A stretch of 64,000 nucleotides of DNA from Nostoc sp. ATCC 43529 (lineage in GTDB: Bacteria > Cyanobacteriota > Cyanobacteriia > Cyanobacteriales > Nostocaceae). Of this stretch, positions 56,235 through 64,000 are shown in pieces; position 1 is the first letter of the stretch; each line of letters begins with the position of its first letter. The notes beneath the pieces are model-generated. The model had not been told where the DNA came from, searched no databases, and saw only the letters and a list, made by a program, of their open reading frames with translations. The position numbers and the translations under genes are program-made. The stretch spans positions 185,555-249,554 of the forward strand of contig LWTK01000031.1 in assembly GCA_003326205.1 (NCBI GenBank). The letters run 5' to 3'.

Positions 56235-56468
56235 AAAATTACTCCGGATTTAGTCAAAGATTGCCAATGAAAAATTAAAAATTAATACAAGCCCCTGAGT
56301 TTATTTATGAGGATGTTAATTTTTAATTCTTAATTGCTTGAACGAGTTGACCGTAAAACTCAGATATCAACAGACTTTCGCAAGCCTGTTCCCTGCCATA
56401 GCTTCATCCTAGACGAAAGCTATATAAAATACAAATAATGAATTTTTGCCTTTACCATAATTTAATTT

Positions 56469-57356
56469 ATGGTTAATCTAGAATGGTATCGCAGTTTTGT
56501 GGAAGTGTACCGGATGGGTACTGTGTCTAGTGCTGCGGAAGTCTTACATCTGACTCAACCTGCTGTTAGCCAGCACATTGCAGCCCTAGAATCAACTTTA
56601 GGAATTTCTTTATTTGAGCGAATGCCGCGTCGAATGCTTCCCACCGAAGCCGGAAAGCGGTTATATACTTGCGTGGCTGCGGCGATAGAAACCCTAGAAT
56701 CTATTCCCACCAAAGCTGGTTTAGCGGATACACCCTTAGTGATTCGCTTAGGAACTCCTACAGAATTCTTTAGCGAATATGTTTTAGAACGTCTACCCCC
56801 AGGAAGAGAAACTTTATTTACAGTGCAATTTGGGCTAGTGCAAGACTTGATTGAGCAACTCTTAGCCGATCGCATTGATTGTGCGATCGCTACTCAAAAA
56901 ATCTCTAAGCCAGAACTTGAATATCAATTGATTTTTGAGGAAAGCTTTTGGCTTGTGGCACCACCCACTAGCAAAATTCCAATATCTCAAGATGTTATGC
57001 AAGCTGATTTAACGTCTTTAGAAAAGTGGCTGAAACTCCAGGCTTGGATTGCTTACAGCGAAGACTTACCAATTATTCGTCGCTTTTGGCGAGTAATATT
57101 TGGTCGGCGTTTGGATGTGAATCCCCAATGGGTGATTCCAGATTTACGAAGTATTCGAGAAGCGATCGCCCAAGGACTCGGTTACAGTGTTTTGCCCGAT
57201 TATCTGTGCACTGAATGGATTGGCGATCGTCGATTAACGCTGATTCTCAAACCCACAAAAGCTGTAACCAACTCAATTTGGTTAGCCTATCGTAAATCAG
57301 AGCGACAATCACAACAGGTGACTCTACTATTAGATTGGCTAGGCGTTCATCGCTAA
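56469..57356 (+). CDS. LysR-type transcriptional regulator
   Basis: 295 aa. The N-terminal winged HTH is clear: FVEVYRMGTVSSAAEVLHLT, QPAVSQHIAALESTLGISLF, with the effector-binding domain from about 90. It probably controls the divergent DJ-1-like gene, the standard arrangement for LysR proteins, by binding the 234-bp spacer. The inducer is unknown. The ATG at 56469 (MVNLEWYRSFVEVY) matches the family's start. Confidence 0.9.
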   Translation: MVNLEWYRSFVEVYRMGTVSSAAEVLHLTQPAVSQHIAALESTLGISLFERMPRRMLPTEAGKRLYTCVAAAIETLESIPTKAGLADTPLVIRLGTPTEFFSEYVLERLPPGRETLFTVQFGLVQDLIEQLLADRIDCAIATQKISKPELEYQLIFEESFWLVAPPTSKIPISQDVMQADLTSLEKWLKLQAWIAYSEDLPIIRRFWRVIFGRRLDVNPQWVIPDLRSIREAIAQGLGYSVLPDYLCTEWIGDRRLTLILKPTKAVTNSIWLAYRKSERQSQQVTLLLDWLGVHR

Positions 57357-57573
57357 ACAATCAGCAACGCTCGAAAAACAAAGTTAAAGTCGGCTACCTT
57401 AGCTTCTGTTATTGTGCGTTTAGTTTAAACTCCAGAATAATAGAAATCAATATTTAGGACATAAACTGAGTGCAAAATCATGACATCAAGAGACTTTCTT
57501 TGCCTATTGCCTATTGCTTGTTCCCTGCTATATCAGCACCACTTGATACTCACAATACTAACTGCGAAATTCT

Positions 57574-58938
57574 ATGAGTAATGCATCTCGGTTATCCCTA
57601 GCTTCTAATTCCCAAGCTGCAAGTTCTCGTTTGCGGTTACTTATATTAAGTAACGGACATGGGGAAGATATAATTGCAGTTCGGATTTTGCAAGAACTTC
57701 AGCAACAATTAAACCCACCAGAGATATTTGCTTTGCCTCTGGTGGGTGAAGGACGTGCTTACCAGCAACTGAATATTCCTCTCATCGGTTCAGTACGCAC
57801 TATGCCTTCTGGTGGTTTTATATATATGGATGGACGGCAATTGGCGCGGGATGTACGCGGTGGTTTATTGCAACTTACCCTCAGCCAAATTAAAGCGATT
57901 CGTCGCTGGGTAAGTTCTCAAAAAAAATTAGGTAACAAGAGAGCAATTTTAGCTGTGGGAGATATTGTACCGCTCTTGTTTGCAGCTTTGAGTGGTGCTA
58001 ATTATGCTTTCGTTGGTACAGCAAAATCGGAATATCATGTGCGAGATGAAGCTGGATTGTTACCAAAAAAATCCAAAGGTATAAGTTGGGAAAACTTTTC
58101 TGGTTCAGTCTATCACCCTTGGGAACGTTGGTTGATGAGCCGTCGCCGTTGTCAGGCAGTGTTCCTCAGAGATGCGCTGACGACGGAAATATTAAAACAA
58201 TGGCCAATTCCAGCTTTAAGTTTGGGTAATCCGATGATGGATGGTCTAGAACCAACCTTTTCATCCGCACAATTTTATAGTCTAGCTAGTCACCAGCAGG
58301 AGACGGTTCGACCTTTTGTGGTGACTCTTTTGCCTGGTTCTCGTCCACCAGAAGCGTACAATAACTGGGAAACCATCGCGATCGCTGTGTCTGCATTACT
58401 TACGAGTTTTCAACAGCGAAATTCTGTTTTCCACACTTCTGGCACGGTGGTGTTTTTAGGTGCGATCGCTCCCGGTCTAGACTGTAATATCTTATCTCAA
58501 AGCGTACAATCCCAAGGCTGGCGAACTGTATCAGAATGTCCGATCCCAATTCCCGACCCAAATCTTTTGACATTTAAGCAAAGAAATGCATATTTACTGT
58601 TAACACAACAAGCTTATAATGACTGTTTGCAATTAGGAGATGTGGCGATCGCGATGGCAGGTACAGCTACAGAACAGTTTATCGGTTTAGGCAAACCTGC
58701 GATCGCTATTCCCGGCAAGGGTCCTCAATATAACCTTGGCTTCGCTCAAGCCCAAAGCCGACTTTTAGGCTCATCTTTGATTTTAGTTGAGCAGCCAGGG
58801 GAAGTTGCAAAAATAGTACAGTCCTTATTCAAAGATCCCGATAATTTGCAAATAATTGCCGAAAATGGCGTGCGGCGCATGGGAAAACCAGGTGCAGCAC
58901 TACGCATTGCCCAATGTTTACAAGAAAGGTTGGGATGA
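57574..58938 (+). CDS. Lipid-A-disaccharide synthase-related protein
   Basis: 454 aa, GT-B fold. It begins LRLLILSNGHGEDIIAVRIL, then PEIFALPLVGEGRAYQQLNI and MPSGGFIYMDGRQLARDVRG; near the end AGTATEQFIGLGKPAIAIPGKGPQYN and GAALRIAQCLQERL resemble LpxB-type ends. The LpxB-like family of cyanobacteria (TIGR03492-type) has unknown substrate; cyanobacteria lack classic lipid A phosphates, so the activity may be different. The ATG at 57574 leaves a short polar leader before the fold. Confidence 0.85.
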   Translation: MSNASRLSLASNSQAASSRLRLLILSNGHGEDIIAVRILQELQQQLNPPEIFALPLVGEGRAYQQLNIPLIGSVRTMPSGGFIYMDGRQLARDVRGGLLQLTLSQIKAIRRWVSSQKKLGNKRAILAVGDIVPLLFAALSGANYAFVGTAKSEYHVRDEAGLLPKKSKGISWENFSGSVYHPWERWLMSRRRCQAVFLRDALTTEILKQWPIPALSLGNPMMDGLEPTFSSAQFYSLASHQQETVRPFVVTLLPGSRPPEAYNNWETIAIAVSALLTSFQQRNSVFHTSGTVVFLGAIAPGLDCNILSQSVQSQGWRTVSECPIPIPDPNLLTFKQRNAYLLLTQQAYNDCLQLGDVAIAMAGTATEQFIGLGKPAIAIPGKGPQYNLGFAQAQSRLLGSSLILVEQPGEVAKIVQSLFKDPDNLQIIAENGVRRMGKPGAALRIAQCLQERLG

Positions 58939-59079
58939 AGGGCATTGGGCATGGGGCATTGGGCATTGGGCATTGGAGGCAGGAGGCAAGAGGCAGAAGG
59001 CAGAAGTTCTTGAATTTTGAATTTTGAATTTTGAATTTTGAATTGATTTGTCTCCCCATCTCCCCTGTCCCCAGTCCCC

Positions 59080-59802
59080 TCATGCTACCAACCCAGAACG
59101 TAAAGCCCTAACAGCAGCTTGGGTACGGTCATCAGCGCAGAGTTTATTGAGAATATTCCGAACATGGGTCTTGACGGTGCCAACTGTAATGTAGAGTTTT
59201 TCGGCAATTTGCCCGTTGCTACACCCAGCGACAATTAACTCCAAAATTTCTAATTCTCGTTGAGTTAAGGGGTATGTTTCCAAAACTTGCTCGTATTCTG
59301 TAGCTAGGGCTTCGATTTTTACGGTTTTTGGTTTGTCAGAAGTTTGGCTTTCTCCGGGAATTCCTTGGCGCATCTTCCGTAATACTACATTAGCGATCGC
59401 GGGATCGATCCAAGAGTTACCACCATAAGTTGCTTGTATAGCCTCAGTTAATTTACTGATACTTGTTTCTTTCATGTAATAAGAATCTGCCCCTGCCGCA
59501 AAGGCCGCAAGTACAGCATCCTCTGTATGATCCATTGTGAGGATGAGAATTTTGGTTGCTGTCTGCCCAGTTTCAGCTTGGTAGCGTCTGAATTTACGGG
59601 TAAGCTCAATGCCATCCATATCAGGCAAGCCAATATCTACAACGGCTACATCTGGCTTTGCTGTTTCCAAAAGTTTTAATCCCTGAGTAGCGTTTGCAGC
59701 TTCGCCAATCACTTTTAATGCACTGTGAGACTGTAATGCAGCCCGTAGTCCCATTCGTGTTAAATCGTGATCTTCAATTAAGATAATGCTAATTTCACTC
59801 AT
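59080..59802 (-). CDS. NarL/FixJ-type response regulator
   Basis: 240 aa from the ATG at 59800-59802 (MSEISIILIEDHDLTRMG); an extension to 59886 lacks family support. Receiver domain about 4-130 with acidic pair EDHD, phospho-acceptor Asp in VAVVDIGLPDMDG and Lys in YYMKETS. A LuxR-type HTH fills the C-terminus: PLTQRELEILELIVAG, SNGQIAEKLYITVGTVKTHV and RNILNKL. The partner kinase is not next to it; two REC-kinases lie 2-3 kb to the right on the other strand. Confidence 0.94.
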   Translation of the reverse strand: MSEISIILIEDHDLTRMGLRAALQSHSALKVIGEAANATQGLKLLETAKPDVAVVDIGLPDMDGIELTRKFRRYQAETGQTATKILILTMDHTEDAVLAAFAAGADSYYMKETSISKLTEAIQATYGGNSWIDPAIANVVLRKMRQGIPGESQTSDKPKTVKIEALATEYEQVLETYPLTQRELEILELIVAGCSNGQIAEKLYITVGTVKTHVRNILNKLCADDRTQAAVRALRSGLVA

Positions 59803-61501
59803 CGCTACACTCACTCTTACGCTGTTTGCATCTTTAAAAGTATTACCTTTTGTAATTACTTTTTGTGTTAAGAATTTAGTGGACAAAATAGTTCAATAAT
59901 CACAAGAACGTTTAATGAATCAACAATATAAATCATATTAGATTCATTCTCAATTATGACTTCTGAACAGCAGGTTATACCCTGCGGTAAGCTAAGAGCG
60001 AACAAGTCGATAAACACTCTTAGCGCACTGCCTCATCTTGAGCGCCAAATTCTTACCTATATTTTATTTTCCCAAACCAAAGATAGATGATCTTTTGACC
60101 ACTCTGCATCCACCGATAGAAATAATAAATATCCTATTTTTTTATATTTAGATAGAGTACAAATCTAGCCGGAGATATATGGTGAGTTGCACAAAAAGGA
60201 TGAAATATTGAAACGAATACTAAATTCCTCACTTTTGTGCAAAAATCAGCTTTCAGTTCCTACGAACCCTTAGTTATTTACTATTATCTTGTACAAAGCT
60301 ACGAATTAGGACTGGGGAGATGGGGGGCAGGGGGCAGAGGGAGAATATTAACGAAGGCAGGAGGCAGGAGGCAGGAGGCCGTTTTTGTAACAGGGATTTA
60401 TACCCCGCTCCAAAAACTTTTCGCCTTAAAAGGCTGTCTTCGTAGCGGGATGAAGTCCGGTTTTAGACCTGATTGTTTCGATAACTCCTAACTCGTAACT
60501 CAGCACTTTTGAGCCAACAGTCAACAGCCCAACAATTCAAGGAGGTTAAGATTCCTTAAAATTTACGGTTCTTCAGTACACCTAATACTTTTTTATTTAC
60601 CTCGTCCGAGCAAACTGATGGGTAAAACTGCTCAAGCTTATGGTACACAATAATGGTGTGCAACTCTCACTAACGACTGACGACGGTTGTGAACTCACTC
60701 ATTTACAATTGTTTTAAGCTCTATAAAGTATTTTATTTTACTTTATACCAGCCTTGTTTGCTGTCTTCAGTTCAATATTTTTCAGTTTGTTAATTGCTAA
60801 TTGTTTTTGAGGTATTGGTCATAAGCTAGCAGTTTAGTCCCAATACTTACTAAACTCACCAGATTCAAGATATAACAACTGAATTAAGTCTAAGGAAACG
60901 CCTGCAACTGTGATTAGTATACTACTTATGGAGGATAAAAGAATTCATATTATGGATGAATGTCAAGTGTACATTCATGAAAATTAATATTGTTAAGCTA
61001 GTTGACTTTACAGGTGATGAACTAGAAACAGTTAGAATTTGAAGCAGCGATCGCAGCTAGCCTCCTGAAGATATGCCAAATAAAACTTGCTTTTGCTGAA
61101 TTTGGTCTGAGAAATTAGCATCGATTATGAGGCAGTCTGTTAGTTTGGTCAATAGAGTTATGGTAACTGCCATTCAAAAGTCAGAATCGATCGCGAGGCT
61201 CCGATGATTGGTATACTGATTTAGTAAATATTGTTTTGATTTTTAAATTATTCTGATTTTTGAATTTTTAACATACTTGGATATAAATAGAAGGCAGGAG
61301 GCAGAAGGGAAAAGCCAGTTTTTATCGGGGTTTTAAACTTTTGTCTTTTACATTTAATTATGTCTACCTACTTAGTAAAAAGGTCTTAGTTAATTAAGTT
61401 ACAGATTTTAGATATCAAAAAATCTTACATTCTTTAATAGGATAATCCCAAAAGAGAAATGTTATACATCAACCTATGTTTTACGGCGAAAATAAAAACC
61501 G
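59803..61501. other. 1.7-kb gene-free region between signalling genes
   Basis: No supported gene. The left 200 bp carry the promoter of the NarL regulator. Around 60350-60380 an aggaggcaggaggcagg repeat occurs. A 21-codon frame beginning at 60977 (MKINIVKLVDFTGDELETV) looks protein-like but has no support. The right end (61400-61500) should hold the promoter of the REC-kinase. HIP1-related sites near 61050 and 61190. The size is unusual for this gene-dense genome. Confidence 0.45.
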
Positions 61502-62836
61502 ATGGAAGAGACGCTGAAAATTTTGGTTGTAGACGATGACGAAGTAGACCGGATGGCAGTACGCCGTGCCCTGACTAAAGCAGGTGTGCAAATGAATCTG
61601 TCTGAGGTAGGCGATGGTAATGATGCAATCTCTGTCTTAAGCACCACTACCTATGATTGTGTTTTCCTTGACTATCGCTTACCAGACCAAGATGGATTAA
61701 CTCTCATCCAACACATACGCGCTTCGGATATTAAAGTTCCTCTAGTAGTCTTAACTGGACAAGGAGATGAACAAATCGCTGTTGAATTAATGAAAGCTGG
61801 TGCTACAGATTATCTTTCTAAGTCTAGAATATCCTCGGAAATATTAGCACACGTTTTGCGGAATGCCATTCGGGTTTATCGTGCTGAAATGCAGGCAGCT
61901 TTGGCCAACCAGCAACTTAGAGAAAGTCACGAGCAGCTAATTCGGAAAAACCAAGAATTGGAAAGGCAACAGCAACAAATTCAAATTCAAAACTTCAAGT
62001 TATTGGAAGCATCGCGGCTAAAATCACATTTTTTAGCTACCATGTCTCACGAACTGAGAACACCAATGAATGCGATTATTGGCTTTTCGCAAATACTTTT
62101 GCGTCCGAAATTTGGTCAACTAACGCACCAACAAAAGGATATGGTTGAGCGCATTTTGAATAATGGTAAGCATTTGTTGATGCTGCTCAATGAAGTTTTG
62201 GATTTCTCTAAATTGGAGGCCGGACGATTAGACTTAAAACCAGAAATATTTGATATTTCTAAGGTAATAAACACTGCTGTAGGAGAAATGCGTTCTCTAG
62301 CTGAGGCCAAAAATCTCTCATTGCTGGTGGAAACAGATTTGCAAAATCCTTTGGGATTTAACGATCCATTTCGTGTCAAACAAATCTTAATTAACTTACT
62401 TTCTAACGCCATTAAGTTCACAGAGTCTGGTGAAATTTGGGTTGAAGTTAAAGAACTACCTACCAACCAAGTGGCAATTATCGTTAGAGATACAGGTATT
62501 GGTATAGCACCTAGAGATTTCAAACTTATTTTTGAAGCATTTCGCCAAGTCGATCAAAGTATCACTCGTAAATATCCAGGCACTGGTTTGGGTTTGGCAA
62601 TTGTAGATTCACTGGTACAAATGATGGGCGGTAAAATTGTCCTGGAAAGCCAATTAGGAAGCGGTTCAATGTTTAAAATTGAATTGCCGCGTCAAGTAAC
62701 ATTAGCAACTGTAGCAGTCGATCCTCCCAGTTTACATTGGGAAAAGGACGGCGTTTTTTGTTCGGCTAAAAATCCCCATCAATCATCTCCTTCAGCGAGA
62801 AAATCACCAATAGCTTCTCCCAAATTTAAAGTATAA
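61502..62836 (+). CDS. REC-histidine kinase (response regulator fused to kinase)
   Basis: 444 aa. Receiver 6-128: VDDDEVDRMA, acceptor Asp in CVFLDYRLPDQDG, Lys in YLSKSRISS. A coiled coil 130-170 (QIQIQNFKLLEASRLKSH) leads to HisKA FLATMSHELRTPMNAIIGF (His near 188). The ATPase domain is complete: N-box LLSNAIKF, G1 VRDTGIGIAP, F-box EAFRQVD and G2 GTGLGLAIVD. The kinase output is intact. It is followed 36 bp later by the second REC-kinase on the same strand, so they are probably co-transcribed. Confidence 0.94.
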   Translation: MEETLKILVVDDDEVDRMAVRRALTKAGVQMNLSEVGDGNDAISVLSTTTYDCVFLDYRLPDQDGLTLIQHIRASDIKVPLVVLTGQGDEQIAVELMKAGATDYLSKSRISSEILAHVLRNAIRVYRAEMQAALANQQLRESHEQLIRKNQELERQQQQIQIQNFKLLEASRLKSHFLATMSHELRTPMNAIIGFSQILLRPKFGQLTHQQKDMVERILNNGKHLLMLLNEVLDFSKLEAGRLDLKPEIFDISKVINTAVGEMRSLAEAKNLSLLVETDLQNPLGFNDPFRVKQILINLLSNAIKFTESGEIWVEVKELPTNQVAIIVRDTGIGIAPRDFKLIFEAFRQVDQSITRKYPGTGLGLAIVDSLVQMMGGKIVLESQLGSGSMFKIELPRQVTLATVAVDPPSLHWEKDGVFCSAKNPHQSSPSARKSPIASPKFKV

Positions 62837-62872
62837 ATTATTCCTAAAAAAACTGATAAAAGTTGATAAATC

Positions 62873-63700
62873 ATGTCTGTAGTTGAAAATTGTAAAATCG
62901 ATCGCATTCTCGCAGTTGATGACACGCGAGATAATTTGATTTTGGTACAAGCAATTTTAGAAAGTGAAGGTTATGAAGTTGATTTGGCTTGTGATGGGAT
63001 AACCGCTTTACGAAAAATTGAACAATCTCCACCAGATTTGATTTTGCTAGATGTGATGATGCCGGGGATGGATGGTTATGAAGTTACACGTCGCATTCGC
63101 AATAACCGTGCAATTAGTAGTTATATCCCAATTCTGTTGATTACTGCTTTTCACGAATCTAGCGTTGTTGAAGGTTTAGATGCTGGTGCTGACGATTTTA
63201 TTCGCAAACCATTTGATACGGATGAACTGTTGGCAAGAGTGCGATCGCTTTTACGCCTCAAGCACAGTCTCGACGAACAACAAAAAATGACCCGCCAGCG
63301 AGAAGACTTTGTTTCCCGTCTGACTCACGATTTGCGGACTCCCTTGGTAGCCGCGGATCGCATGTTGAATTTGTTTGAGATGGAAACATTCTGCAAAATT
63401 TCGCCGGAAATGAAACAAGCGATCGCAGTGATGATTCGCAGTAACCAAAATTTGATGCAGATGGTGAACACTCTCCTAGAAGTTTATCGCTTTGAAGCAG
63501 GTAAAAAAACTTTAAATTGGGAGGTATGCGATTGGCCAGAAATTGCTCAAGAAGTAGTGAGCGAAATCACGCCTCTGACTAACGAAAAAGGATTGACCTT
63601 GAAAGTAGATACCAGTGGGTTAGATCCAAAGGATAAAAATGCTGGTATAGTTATGGGCGATCGCCTCGAACTCAGGCGAGTACTATACAACTTAATTGCA
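62873..63700 (+). pseudogene. REC-histidine kinase truncated by an insertion
   Basis: Receiver 10-128 (AVDDTRDNLI, acceptor Asp in LILLDVMMPGMDG, Lys in FIRKPFDTD), HisKA FVSRLTHDLRTPLVAADRM near 149, then the start of the ATPase domain with GDRLELRRVLYNLIA. The next conserved residues should be the N-box (GNAxKF), but the sequence changes at about 63698-63702 to IS sequence (gggagcatcccaattttgc), and the frame runs on as unrelated residues to a stop at 63829. All ATP-binding motifs after the N-box are lost here, so the kinase is inactive unless the right part rejoins beyond the window. Confidence 0.8.
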
Positions 63701-63739
63701 AAGGGAGCATCCCAATTTTGCAAAAATAAAGAAAGAAAA

Positions 63740-63768
63740 ATTATTCGCGACGAATCGTCGCGAATAAT
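63740..63768 (-). terminator. Rho-independent terminator of the IS gene
   Basis: ATTATTCGCGACGA-A-TCGTCGCGAATAAT, perfect 14-bp stem; on the minus strand it is followed by TTTTTCTTTC. It lies about 10 bp after the transposase-type ORF stop at 63779. Confidence 0.75.
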
Positions 63769-63778
63769 AAGGGGGAAC

Positions 63779-64000
63779 TTAATCTTGTGGATCTTCCTCC
63801 TCTTGCTCAGAACCAGAACTAATATCTAGTAGACAATTATCAAGGGTATCAATTATTTTCTGTAGCTCATCCCAAACATAACGTCTGAAAACAGACATAA
63901 CAGCATCAATATGTTCAGTAGTACCAGCTTTGCCTAAATGCTTGTATTTACTCAGTTTTGAAGATGTCACTTGAGGTAAGCAAGGAGTAGAAGCTTGTAA
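63779..64000 (-). CDS. C-terminal end of IS-encoded protein (probable transposase)
   Basis: The frame is open to the window edge, so only about the last 73 codons are seen (no start inside the window). Visible: SKLSKYKHLGKAGTTEHIDA, VMSVFRRYVWDELQK and an acidic tail SGSEQEEEDPQD. It lies within the IS end, reading away from the unseen end, and has its own terminator. I do not recognise the catalytic motifs, which would lie outside. A transposase is inferred from position only. Confidence 0.55.
   Translation of the reverse strand, partial: LQASTPCLPQVTSSKLSKYKHLGKAGTTEHIDAVMSVFRRYVWDELQKIIDTLDNCLLDISSGSEQEEEDPQD

Larger units (their letters stand above)
63700..64000. mobile_element. Left end of an insertion sequence (runs off right edge)
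   Basis: Begins near 63700 with CAAAGGGAGCATCCCAATTTTGC, terminal-repeat-like and containing the palindrome GGGAGCATCCC. The transposase reads on the minus strand into this end, and its stop at 63779 is about 80 bp from the edge. The target duplication cannot be seen because the other end lies outside. The family is not identified. Confidence 0.65.

Noticed and set aside
60237..60491. 84-codon forward frame in the gene-free region
   Set aside because: It runs through the aggaggcaggaggc repeat and has no recognisable protein features.

Overview
This window is chromosomal DNA from a cyanobacterium, most likely a filamentous, heterocyst-type (Nostocales) genome. The evidence is psaC (photosystem I), a CrtH-type carotene isomerase, many copies of the HIP1 octamer GCGATCGC, heptanucleotide arrays of the ATGACTA/ATGACAA type, and several small families that are mainly cyanobacterial (DUF1802, DUF1824, DUF3598, YggT/Ycf19, slr1658/slr1659-type regulators). 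Assignments are by recognition of motifs only; no database was searched.

Layout. 1-12900: the edge of a DUF262 (GmrS-like) gene, then housekeeping genes (glmS, psaC, a medium-chain dehydrogenase, a GT4 glycosyltransferase, an exonuclease III-type nuclease, crtH, upp, a YggT protein) with small conserved proteins. 12900-18800: two tandem, related RTX calcium-binding protein genes, each preceded by a copy of the same roughly 450-bp leader. 18800-25700: five co-directional signalling genes. They are an HTH/AAA-like NTPase, a CHASE4-HAMP-PP2C phosphatase, a small HATPase regulator, a STAS antagonist and a PAS-GAF-AAA-like sensor, together looking like a partner-switching module. 25800-36100: secreted and hydrolase genes, aroE, a lipoprotein with EF-hand-like loops, a split osmoprotectant ABC transporter and gamma-glutamyltranspeptidase. 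36100-43400: gene-poor, with nested miniature elements, an aldo/keto reductase, a third RTX gene, a putative glycosyltransferase and a 21-bp tandem array. 43400-59900: ABC-F ATPase, SPFH protein, ABC exporter, membrane-anchored Ser/Thr kinase, Omp85, a divergent DJ-1/LysR pair, an LpxB-related protein and a NarL-type regulator. 59900-64000: a long gene-free stretch, a REC-histidine kinase, and a second REC-histidine kinase cut off inside its ATPase domain by an insertion sequence that runs off the window.

Two things stand out. First, the 18.8-25.7 kb operon pairs a partner-switching core (phosphatase, HATPase, STAS) with two AAA-like NTPases, one of them fused to PAS and GAF sensors in the place where a histidine kinase would normally sit. 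Second, the intergenic DNA holds several families of miniature inverted-repeat elements. One 193-bp element (TIR ATTGGTGTCAACTTAA) is inserted in two different host elements at the same 11-bp motif, and the matching empty host copies lie nearby. At 36.4-36.9 kb three families are nested one inside another. No tRNA, rRNA, CRISPR array or complete insertion sequence was recognised.
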